A stretch of 44,140 bases of DNA from an uncultured Burkholderiales bacterium (lineage in GTDB: Bacteria; Pseudomonadota; Gammaproteobacteria; Burkholderiales; Burkholderiaceae_C): NCBI GenBank assembly GCA_903905475.1, contig CAIVGK010000267.1:1-44140 (forward strand). Direction: 5' to 3'. A model generated the notes under the pieces. That model worked only from the letters and a program-made list of their open reading frames with translations. It was not told where the DNA came from and did no database searches. The stretch's first letter is position 1, and each line of letters begins with the position of its first letter. Of the stretch, positions 34,663-43,642 are shown in pieces. A program made the translations under genes and the position numbers.

Positions 34663-37600
34663 GTCTGCAACTCCAAACGGTGTAGCGCGGGAGAATGTTG
34701 GTTCCTCTCTGGACTTTTTACCAGATACGAACTCTGACACTCTCCGCTCGCTGTACCGTCAGCAAAAGGTAAACCCCGACGAGTACGCCAAAGCGCGCAG
34801 CTTGTCGAAAGCCACGGGGCTGCCCACACCGACGGTGCAGAGCAACCCAGCGCAGGCTACCGAGCTGGTGAACGAGCCCGACTGGAACACTGTCGAGCAG
34901 CTCTCGCCGAAGGCCGCCGCCGCTCTGGTCAACAACACAGAGCTCTTCAACCTCGCCAAAGACGACACCGCCAACCTCGCTCAGTGGGAGCGCGGGCTGG
35001 ACCTGTCCAAGCGCAAGGACCAAGAGCTCGCCGTGCAGAAGATGCCCGGCAAGCAGGACGACACCGTGGGCGCCGCGTTCAAGCGTGGCGTCACCGCGTT
35101 GGGTGTGTTCGGTGAAGCCTCCGCCGTCAAGATCGATGAGTTGCTCACTGCGGTGGGCACCATGTTCTTGCCTGAGCCAAAGAAGGGCCCAATGGGCTTG
35201 GCTCAGCAGGGCCCGATCGATGCGTCGAACCAAACCGCTAAGAGCTCCCTCACCGACGTAGCCAAGGCCTACTCCGCCCTCCCGCGCGACAAGCGCCTCG
35301 AGGTAGCGGGCAAGATTTTCGAGCAGGCCTACGACAACGATAAAAGTATCAGCGGCGCAGTGGACGCGCTGGGCTACATCGTGCGCAACCCAGACGCCGC
35401 CTTCAATTTCATGGTTGAGATGGGCGTGCAGGCCGCGCCGTTCGCCCCGGTCGGTGGCGCAATCGGTGGCGCTGTAGGTGGCTCTGTCGCCTCCCGCATC
35501 GCGAGCCAGAAGTTCGCCGAGTACGTCAGTGGCGCAGCCACCATGGCGGGCGTGAACTTCACGGCCAACTACGGCCCAACCCTCGCTGGCGAGATCGCGC
35601 AAAAAATCGCAGAGGGTCTGCCCTTTGAGGACGCGTGGGAATACGCCAACACCAAGGCCCTGACCGAGGGCGGCGTCAACGCTGCATTCGCGTTCGTGCC
35701 CGTGCCGGGCGGGGGCAAGGGCTCCTCGTTCTTTAGCAAGGTCGGCAACATCGCAGGCGAGGTGGTAAAGCAGGGCGTAGCAGGCGCTACAGGCGCTGCC
35801 GCTGCCGCTGCCTCCGTTGGTGAAACCGCCAGCCCGGCCGAGCTCTTCCTCGAGGCGGTCGGTGAGGGCTTCGGCGCACCGACCGACGTCGCATGGGCCG
35901 CTGTCACCAGCGGTGCGCGCAAGCTCACCAGCGACTCCACCAAAGTGCGCGAGTCGCAGGAGGAGTTCGACAAGCTCGTCAACATGGTGCAGATCGCCAC
36001 CGAGTCAAAGCTGCGCGCACGCGCACCAGACACCTTCGCTCAGTTTGTCCAGCAAGTCGCGGACGAAACCGAGGGCGCCGTCACTGAGGTGTACGTCGAC
36101 GCCCGCACTTTGGTCGACGTGCTCGCCCAGTCTGGTGTGGAGCAGGGCGCCTTCATCGGCCAAGTGCCGAGCGTTGCGGAGCAGCTGCAGGATGCGGTCA
36201 CCGCTGGCGAGGCGGTATCGATCCCGGTCGGTGAGTTCATGGGCAACGTGGTGGGCACAGGCCTCGAGGCCGCGCTGCTGCCGCACTTGCGCGCATCGGA
36301 GACCAGCCTCAGTCAGACCGAGCTGCAGGAGGCGGGCAAGCTCGCTGGCGAGTATCTGCAACAAATGGCAGAGAAGGTCGTCACCGAGGTCAACGACGCC
36401 ACCGCGTTCCAAACGAGCGCCGACGTCGTCAAGGGCAAGGTGCTCGAGCAGCTCAACGCTGGCAAGCGTTTCACTGCGGACGTCAACGAGACCTACGCCA
36501 CGCTGATTCGCAACTTCTACGCGGTCCTGAGCTCGCGCTACAAGATCACGCCCGAGCAGATGTGGGAGGGCGGATGGGCCGATGCCAGCGGCAAGGTCCA
36601 GCCAGCTCGCCGCTTAGCTGTCGGCGCAGAGGGCGTTCCAAACTTCGCCCCCGATGTGTTGCAGAAAAACAACACATTGAAAAATATTGTTGGCACCGAC
36701 ACCGCAGCAGAGGTGCAGGCCGCCACCCAGAGCTTCGAGCAAGTTCAGCCCGGCGCAAACGACCCTATTACGACGGAGCAGCGCTCGCAGGCCGAGCAGG
36801 TACTCGCACCCCTAGCCGAGCGCGCAAACGCAGCCAAGCCCGAATTTGACGCCTTGGTGACCCGAATTAACCAGCTCTTCGGTCAAGAGCCGAAGCTGGC
36901 CCCGATCAAGAGCCTCAAACGCGCAGCTGAGAAGCTGGTGATGGAGGCGGGCGGGGATGTGAACCTGATTCGCGACATGCTGCGCGCCACGATCGTGGTG
37001 CAAAAGCTCAGCGACGTGCAGCGCGCGATCGAGCAGGTGCAGCAGAACTTCGAGATCGTGCGGATTAAGAACCGCTTCGAGACCCCTACGGAGTCTGGCT
37101 ACCGCGACGTGCTAATCAACGTGCGCATGCCTGACGGCACTGTGGGTGAGATACAGGTGAACCTGCCCCAGATGCTGGCCGCGAAGGCCGAGGGGCATAA
37201 ACTTTATGAGATGGCGCGAGTGCTGCCTGCGGGCGACCCCCGCCGTGTGCAGCTCGAGGAGCTGCAGGCCCGGCTCTACGCCGAGGCTTTTGACTCTGCG
37301 ACCAACGCCTCGAACTCCGCCGCCTCAACAGGCGCGCCGTACGAGAACACTTTGGCGGAGTCGGGGAATGGTCTTGGCCCTGCCGCGCTGAACGCTACGC
37401 AAGAGCCGTCTGGCAATCTCGCTACCGGGATGCCATCGACATCGAACAACTTTGCACCGTCTGGGATTTCTAACATAACTGGAACCTCCGACCAAAGTAT
37501 AGCAGATGCTGAAACCGCCAACCAAGTAGTGCTGCAACAAAGCATTGACGCGGTCTTGGAGGCCCAGCCAGCGCCCGCCGCCGCGACGTTGGACGACTTC

Positions 37601-40600
37601 ACACCCGCCGCGCTGCCCGAGCTGCTGAGCAAGCAGGGCTGGGCGGTGCTCACCGCAGAGGACCCCGGCGCCGCCAAGGCGACCCCAGAGGCGAACGCGA
37701 TCGCGACCGCCAACCTGCGCGCTGACCTCGACGCCATGGGCGTTGACTACATCGAGGTGTCGGGCAAGTACGGCGACGTGCAGGGCGCCTTCATCATCAC
37801 GGGCTTGACCGAGCAGGAGGCCCTCGAGCTGGGCCGCAAGTACGGCCAAGAGTCGGTGCTGACCCGCAGCGGCTTGCTCTACGGCGACGGCTCCATCGTG
37901 CCCGCAGTGGGCATGGAGGTGTACGACACCGCGCCCGAGGACTTCTACACGACGGTGCCAACCACTGGCGCCTTCTTCAGTGTGGTGCTTGACTTCAACG
38001 CGGGCACTGGCGAGGCCTTCGCGCAGGGCAAGCCTGTGCGCGGCTTGGGCAAACCCAAGAGCGCGGTCAAGGCCGCGCCCGTTGTGGCGCTGCCAGACAC
38101 CCTTACCACGACCACCGCGATCGACATCCGCAACGGCGAGAAGGGCAACCTCTCGATCACGCAGGTCGGCGAATACTTCGACCGCATCACGGGCCAGCGC
38201 GACCCTGCAGACCCTGCAGAGTTCCAACGCGCGCTCGACACCTTGGTGGCCGAGATTCAGCACCAGCTCGCCCAAGAGAAGAGCGGCCTCGACTGGTACG
38301 AGGAGGACATCGCACTCGCCTTCGGAGAAACCCAGAAGCTCATTCCAGAGCTGAAGGACCCCGGCCAGCGCCAGCTCTTCTCCGTGATCGCGGGCATTCT
38401 CTCGCCACAAACCACCGCACGCGATAACTGGTTCATCGCTGCGAAAGCATTCCGCCACTTCAAGCAGACAGGCGTTGTGCCCGGTCGCAACCCAGAGACA
38501 GGCTCTCTGTGGCAGGGCGGCACGACATCGGTCAACAAAGAGAAGGCCCTCGTCTTCCTGAACAACATGATTCAGGACATCGGCGAGGCCGCCACCATCG
38601 AGTGGCTGATGGGCACCCACACCGTCAAAGAGCTCAACGCCGCACGCAAGACGTGGGGCAACATGGGCCCGGGCGTGGACGGCAAGATGACAGACACCGC
38701 CATGGGTGTGCGCGCGTTTGGTCCGAAGGTCGGCCCATTCGTGATGAACATCAACGGCATCCACGACATCACCGTGGACATGTGGGCAACCCGCACGTTT
38801 AACCGTTACTTCGGTCGCATGATCGGCCCGGATGGTAAGATCGTCGACGCGCCTACGGAACCCCAACGTAAGGTAGTAAAGGACCTCTTCAATGAAGCAG
38901 CAAAGCAACTCGGCATCAAGGGCTACCAAGTCCAGTCCGTCATCTGGTTCTTCGAGCAACAGCTCTTCAACCAACTCGGCACAGGCGCCCAAAGCTACGG
39001 ATTCAGCGACGGCGCCTTCCGATTCGCAGGAGAAATCGCAAGTGACGGCGGAGCTGTCACAGGCGGACCAAGCGCTGTCGGAAGCGCTCAAGCGTCAGAG
39101 GTCCTAGCCCAGAGCGCGCTGGACACCGGGATCAACCTCACCGGGGTCCACTTCAGCAAAGCAGCACGCACCTCCCTCGACGGCGTCTTCTACGGCACAG
39201 GCCTCAAAGGCCTCGAGGCCGAGCGCCTCAAAGAAGTCACCGACTCACGACTCAAGAACCGCGTCTACTTCTACGTGGACGAGGGCAAGGGCATCCGCCC
39301 AGAGTCTGGCATCGGCGGCATCGCGCACAGCGCAGACCTCACCAACCTCTACGACGCGAAGGCCGACCCCCTGCGTCTGTGGAGCGGCGACGTCAACACG
39401 ATCGAGTCGCGCATTCTCGATGCGGGCTTCAACGGCTACTACATCCGCGACGCCTTCAACAAGCAGGGCGCCGCTGTGGTGTTGGGTAACGCCTCCAAGG
39501 GCATCCCCGCCCAGCAGATCGCCAACCCAACGACAGGCGCGCCCGCGCAGGCTGCAGCCCCTACGCAGTACCGCCGTGGCTTGCTCTCCTACGAGCTCAA
39601 CAAGCTAGACCTCCCCGCCATCCAAGCGGTGGCACCGAGCGCCAACCTGCGTGCGGGCGTGTTTACTGTGGACGAGGCAGAGCTCGGTGCAGCTCGCGGC
39701 GTGCTGAGCAAGCAGGGCATCGCCCTGCCCGGCAAGTTCGCGCAGACACTGGCCGAGGACATGGAGGGCCAAGCCCCATTCCTCGAGCAGCGCGCCAAAG
39801 AGGCGGGCTACGACACGGTGGACGACTGGGCCGCCAACGATGTGGGCGCCTTCATGAAGGCTGCCGAAGAGTGGCGCCAGATGAACCCAGCCGAGACGCT
39901 GGCGCAACCTAAGCGCGGCACCTTCAGCCCTAGCCAGATGCGCATCGAGCTGCTGAAAGACGCAGACCTCTCGACCTTCCTGCACGAGGCGGGGCACTTT
40001 TTCCTCGACATGATGGCGGACTTGGCTGCACAGCCGGGCGCGCCCGAGGACATCAACAACGACATGGCCGCGCTGCTCAAGTGGTTCGGCGTGCCAGACC
40101 TGCAAACTTGGCAGGGCTACACCCTCGACCAGAAGCGCCCCTACCACGAGAAGTTTGCCGAGTCCTTCGAGCAATACCTCTTCGAGGGCAAGGCCCCCAA
40201 CGTCGAGTTGAAGCCACTGTTCCGCCGCTTCCGCGAGTTCATGACCAGCGCCTACAAGTCCCTCAAGGACTTCATGGCGCGCTACAACACGGGGCTCTCC
40301 GACGAGGTGCGCTCGGTGTTCGACCGCATGATCGCCACCGAGGACCAGATCAACGAGGCCGAGCGCGTGGCTGGCATGCTGCCAGACTTCGACGCCACCA
40401 ACGAGGCGATCGAGAAGCTCGGCGCCCGCAGTCTGCGAGACCTCAAGTGGGTGGTCAACGCCCGCAGCAAGCTGCTCAAACAGCTGCAGAAGGACGTCAA
40501 CGAAAAGCGCAAGGCCATGAAGGAGGAGGTCACCGCCGAGGTGCGCGCGATGCGCGAGTACGCGGTGCAACGCTTCCTGAAGTTCGGCGAGCTCGACGGC

Positions 40601-43582
40601 GCCAAGGTCGAGGGCGGCAAGCTCTCGCTGCCTGTGCTCAAGGAAATCTACGGCGAAGGCCCTGCAGCTCCATGGCGCTACCTCGCCACCAACATGGTGA
40701 CCAAGGACGCCGAGACAGGGCTGCACCCCAACATGGTGGCCGAGCTCTTCGGCTTTACCAACGGCGACGAGATGACCCGCGCGATCATCGGCGCAATGCC
40801 AGAAGACAGCACGATCGACGGCATGACCGACCAGCGCCTGCTCGAGCGTTACGGTGACTTGGTCACCGAGAAGGGCATTGAGCGCGCAGCCAACGAGGCG
40901 ATTCACAACGAGGCGCGAGCCCGCTTTGTGGCGACCGAGCTCAAGGCCATGCAAGAGGCCATGAACCCCCGCGAGCGCACGCCCGCAGGCGGCTCCGTCA
41001 ACGTGCTCTTGCGTGCTGCCAAGGACTTCGCCGAGAACCTCGTAGCACGCCGCAAGGTGCGCGATCTGAAGGCTGGCGCCCACACCTCGGCCGAAGCCCG
41101 CGCTGCACGCCGCGTGAGCCAAGCACAATCGAGCGGCGACACGCAGGCCGCGATTACGGCTAAGCGTGACCAGCTCTTAAACCACTACGCCGCCCGCATG
41201 ACGACCGAGGCGCTGACCGAGATCGACAAGAAGGTCGACTACCTGCGCAAGTTCGACAAAGACAGCGTGCGCAGCAAGCTGCCGCCCGAGTACCTAGCAC
41301 AAATCGACAAGCTGCTCGAGCGCGTTGAGTTGCGCCGTGGCACGACACTGCGGGAGCTGGACAAGCGCGCCAAGCTCGCTGAGTGGATCACCGCCCAGCA
41401 GGAGCTCGGCCTCGACCCAGCGATCCCAGACTACCTGCTCGAGGACGTACAGCTCAAGTCTTACAAGGACATGACAGTCGAAGAGTTCCGTGGCTTGGTT
41501 GACACAGTGCGCAACATCGAGCACTTGGGCCGACTCAAAGACAAGCTGCTGACCCTGCAAGACAAGCGCGCATTCGCTGCGGTGGTGCAGGAGCTCGAGG
41601 CATCCATCCGCGAGAACGCCACCAGCTCGCGCCCTGTGCGCGTGAACGCGCCGACCAAGCTCGACCGTGCGACCGACGCGGTTCGCGGCTTCTTCAGCGC
41701 CCACCGCAAGATCGCCAGCCTGATTCGCCAGTTCGACGGCATGAAGGACGGCGGCGTGTTCTGGGGCGTGTTCAACCGCTCCATGAACGCTGCGGGCGAC
41801 AAAGAGGCGGTGATGCGCGAGCAGGCCACCAAGGCGCTGTCGAAGATTTTCGAGCCCATCATCAAGGGCGAGAAGCTCAAGACCTTGGCCTTCATCCCAG
41901 CGATCAACATGAGCCTCTCGCTCGAGACCCGCTTGGCGGTTGCACTGAACTGGGGCAACGAGGCGAACCGCCAACGCGTGATGGACGGCGACAAGTGGAG
42001 CTCGCAGCAGGTCGACGCCATTCTGTCGACGCTCACCGCTGAGCAGCTCACCTTCGTGCAGAAGGCTTGGGACTACATCAACGGCTACTGGCCTGAGATC
42101 GCCGCCAAAGAAGAGCGCGTGAGCGGCATTGCACCCGAGAAGGTGCAGGCCTCCGCCTTCACGGTAACGCTCGCTGACGGCACAGAGATGCAGATGCGCG
42201 GCGGGTACTACCCCATCAAGTACGACCCCGACCGCTCGAGCAAGGCAGAGGCAGACACCGCCGCTGAGTTGACCAAGCAGATGATGATGGGCCAGTACAC
42301 CCGCGCCACCACACGACGCGGCCACACCAAGGGCCGTGCCGACACGGTCAACCGTGCGGTGCGCAAAGACATCGGCGTGATTTTCCAGCACGTCGATCAA
42401 GTCATCCACGACTTGGCTTGGCACGAGTGGCTCATCGACGCCACCCGCATTCTGCGCGCTGGCCCGATCGACGCCGCGATCCGCGAGACCGCCGGGCCAG
42501 AGGTGCTGCGCGAGATGAAGAAGACGATCGAGGACATCGCTGCAGGTGATGTGCCTGCGCAGTCTGAGTTCGAGAGCGCCGTCAACCACCTGCGGGTGGG
42601 CACCACGATCGCTGGCATGGGCTGGAACCTGATGACCTCCCTGATGCAGCCTCTGGGCCTCACACAGTCGATGGTCCGCATCGGCCCTAAGTGGGTGGGC
42701 AAGGGCTTGGCGCGCTGGATTGGCGACGCTACCCGCATGGAGAACACCGTCAAGGAGGTGTACGAGAAGTCCGACTTCATGCGCCTGCGCGGCCAGACCA
42801 TGCAGCGCGAAATCGCTGAAATCCGCAACAAGGTGCAAGGCGAGATGGCGGGCCCTGTGAAGGAGACCTTCTTCTATCTCATCCAGAAGGGCCAGCTCAT
42901 CGCTGACTTGCCCACTTGGCTGGGCCAGTACGAGAAGGCCATGGCCGACATCGTGGACGAAGAGCGCGCCATCGCGTTGGCAGACCAAGCCGTGCGCGAC
43001 TCGCAAAGTGGCGGCCAGATTATGGACCTCGCCCGCGTGCAGCGCGGCGGCCCCTTGCAGAAGCTCTTCACCAACTTCTACTCGTACTTCAACACGACCT
43101 ACCAGCTCACGGCGGAGCGCTACAACACCACCAGCTTCAAGGACCCGCTGCAGGTTGGCCGCTTCATGGTCGACATGCTGCTGCTCTACACCGTGCCTGC
43201 GGTGCTTGGCTTCGCGATGAAGGAGGCACTCAAGGGTGGGGGCGATGACGACGACTTGGCAAAGCGCCTCGCCGCTGAACAGCTCAACTACATGCTGGGC
43301 ACGATGGTCGGCCTGCGCGAGGTCGGCGCCGCTGTCGCTGGCTTCAACGGCTACCAAGGCCCGGCTGGCACCCGCTTCTTCAGTGAGCTTGGCAAGTTCG
43401 GCAAGCAGGTGGAGCAGGGCGACGTGGACGGTGCATTGCTCAAGTCGCTCAACAACGCGGCGGGCATTCTCTTCCACTACCCAGCGGGGCAGGTCAACCG
43501 CACGGTGGAGGGCTTCAACGCTCTCGTCGAGGGCAAGACCGCTAACCCACTGGTGCTCGCCTTCGGGCCCCCGCGCGAATAA
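34634..43582 (+). CDS. Giant polyvalent internal virion/ejection protein (2982 aa)
   Basis: Single ORF; includes RelA/SpoT-synthetase-like region (36830-37260), DUF3293-like (37620-38040), HhH-glycosylase-like (38100-39050), ART/InPase-like polyvalent domain (39118-39510), HEAGH metallopeptidase (39983-39997) and C-terminal ejection-core region with TM segments. Confidence 0.85.
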   Translation: MLDLNNLPDKSATPNGVARENVGSSLDFLPDTNSDTLRSLYRQQKVNPDEYAKARSLSKATGLPTPTVQSNPAQATELVNEPDWNTVEQLSPKAAAALVNNTELFNLAKDDTANLAQWERGLDLSKRKDQELAVQKMPGKQDDTVGAAFKRGVTALGVFGEASAVKIDELLTAVGTMFLPEPKKGPMGLAQQGPIDASNQTAKSSLTDVAKAYSALPRDKRLEVAGKIFEQAYDNDKSISGAVDALGYIVRNPDAAFNFMVEMGVQAAPFAPVGGAIGGAVGGSVASRIASQKFAEYVSGAATMAGVNFTANYGPTLAGEIAQKIAEGLPFEDAWEYANTKALTEGGVNAAFAFVPVPGGGKGSSFFSKVGNIAGEVVKQGVAGATGAAAAAASVGETASPAELFLEAVGEGFGAPTDVAWAAVTSGARKLTSDSTKVRESQEEFDKLVNMVQIATESKLRARAPDTFAQFVQQVADETEGAVTEVYVDARTLVDVLAQSGVEQGAFIGQVPSVAEQLQDAVTAGEAVSIPVGEFMGNVVGTGLEAALLPHLRASETSLSQTELQEAGKLAGEYLQQMAEKVVTEVNDATAFQTSADVVKGKVLEQLNAGKRFTADVNETYATLIRNFYAVLSSRYKITPEQMWEGGWADASGKVQPARRLAVGAEGVPNFAPDVLQKNNTLKNIVGTDTAAEVQAATQSFEQVQPGANDPITTEQRSQAEQVLAPLAERANAAKPEFDALVTRINQLFGQEPKLAPIKSLKRAAEKLVMEAGGDVNLIRDMLRATIVVQKLSDVQRAIEQVQQNFEIVRIKNRFETPTESGYRDVLINVRMPDGTVGEIQVNLPQMLAAKAEGHKLYEMARVLPAGDPRRVQLEELQARLYAEAFDSATNASNSAASTGAPYENTLAESGNGLGPAALNATQEPSGNLATGMPSTSNNFAPSGISNITGTSDQSIADAETANQVVLQQSIDAVLEAQPAPAAATLDDFTPAALPELLSKQGWAVLTAEDPGAAKATPEANAIATANLRADLDAMGVDYIEVSGKYGDVQGAFIITGLTEQEALELGRKYGQESVLTRSGLLYGDGSIVPAVGMEVYDTAPEDFYTTVPTTGAFFSVVLDFNAGTGEAFAQGKPVRGLGKPKSAVKAAPVVALPDTLTTTTAIDIRNGEKGNLSITQVGEYFDRITGQRDPADPAEFQRALDTLVAEIQHQLAQEKSGLDWYEEDIALAFGETQKLIPELKDPGQRQLFSVIAGILSPQTTARDNWFIAAKAFRHFKQTGVVPGRNPETGSLWQGGTTSVNKEKALVFLNNMIQDIGEAATIEWLMGTHTVKELNAARKTWGNMGPGVDGKMTDTAMGVRAFGPKVGPFVMNINGIHDITVDMWATRTFNRYFGRMIGPDGKIVDAPTEPQRKVVKDLFNEAAKQLGIKGYQVQSVIWFFEQQLFNQLGTGAQSYGFSDGAFRFAGEIASDGGAVTGGPSAVGSAQASEVLAQSALDTGINLTGVHFSKAARTSLDGVFYGTGLKGLEAERLKEVTDSRLKNRVYFYVDEGKGIRPESGIGGIAHSADLTNLYDAKADPLRLWSGDVNTIESRILDAGFNGYYIRDAFNKQGAAVVLGNASKGIPAQQIANPTTGAPAQAAAPTQYRRGLLSYELNKLDLPAIQAVAPSANLRAGVFTVDEAELGAARGVLSKQGIALPGKFAQTLAEDMEGQAPFLEQRAKEAGYDTVDDWAANDVGAFMKAAEEWRQMNPAETLAQPKRGTFSPSQMRIELLKDADLSTFLHEAGHFFLDMMADLAAQPGAPEDINNDMAALLKWFGVPDLQTWQGYTLDQKRPYHEKFAESFEQYLFEGKAPNVELKPLFRRFREFMTSAYKSLKDFMARYNTGLSDEVRSVFDRMIATEDQINEAERVAGMLPDFDATNEAIEKLGARSLRDLKWVVNARSKLLKQLQKDVNEKRKAMKEEVTAEVRAMREYAVQRFLKFGELDGAKVEGGKLSLPVLKEIYGEGPAAPWRYLATNMVTKDAETGLHPNMVAELFGFTNGDEMTRAIIGAMPEDSTIDGMTDQRLLERYGDLVTEKGIERAANEAIHNEARARFVATELKAMQEAMNPRERTPAGGSVNVLLRAAKDFAENLVARRKVRDLKAGAHTSAEARAARRVSQAQSSGDTQAAITAKRDQLLNHYAARMTTEALTEIDKKVDYLRKFDKDSVRSKLPPEYLAQIDKLLERVELRRGTTLRELDKRAKLAEWITAQQELGLDPAIPDYLLEDVQLKSYKDMTVEEFRGLVDTVRNIEHLGRLKDKLLTLQDKRAFAAVVQELEASIRENATSSRPVRVNAPTKLDRATDAVRGFFSAHRKIASLIRQFDGMKDGGVFWGVFNRSMNAAGDKEAVMREQATKALSKIFEPIIKGEKLKTLAFIPAINMSLSLETRLAVALNWGNEANRQRVMDGDKWSSQQVDAILSTLTAEQLTFVQKAWDYINGYWPEIAAKEERVSGIAPEKVQASAFTVTLADGTEMQMRGGYYPIKYDPDRSSKAEADTAAELTKQMMMGQYTRATTRRGHTKGRADTVNRAVRKDIGVIFQHVDQVIHDLAWHEWLIDATRILRAGPIDAAIRETAGPEVLREMKKTIEDIAAGDVPAQSEFESAVNHLRVGTTIAGMGWNLMTSLMQPLGLTQSMVRIGPKWVGKGLARWIGDATRMENTVKEVYEKSDFMRLRGQTMQREIAEIRNKVQGEMAGPVKETFFYLIQKGQLIADLPTWLGQYEKAMADIVDEERAIALADQAVRDSQSGGQIMDLARVQRGGPLQKLFTNFYSYFNTTYQLTAERYNTTSFKDPLQVGRFMVDMLLLYTVPAVLGFAMKEALKGGGDDDDLAKRLAAEQLNYMLGTMVGLREVGAAVAGFNGYQGPAGTRFFSELGKFGKQVEQGDVDGALLKSLNNAAGILFHYPAGQVNRTVEGFNALVEGKTANPLVLAFGPPRE
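37498..37513 (-). promoter_or_regulatory. Cryptic operator/extended -10-like site inside the giant gene
   Basis: TATAGCAGATGCTGAA; one mismatch to operator consensus; minus strand TGC-TATACT with TTGGTT 18 bp upstream. Confidence 0.3.
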
Positions 43583-43642
43583 AGGTGCGGATATGAGACA
43601 CCCATTTTTTGATAATCCCAACAACTCCCGAGGGCCCCACAA

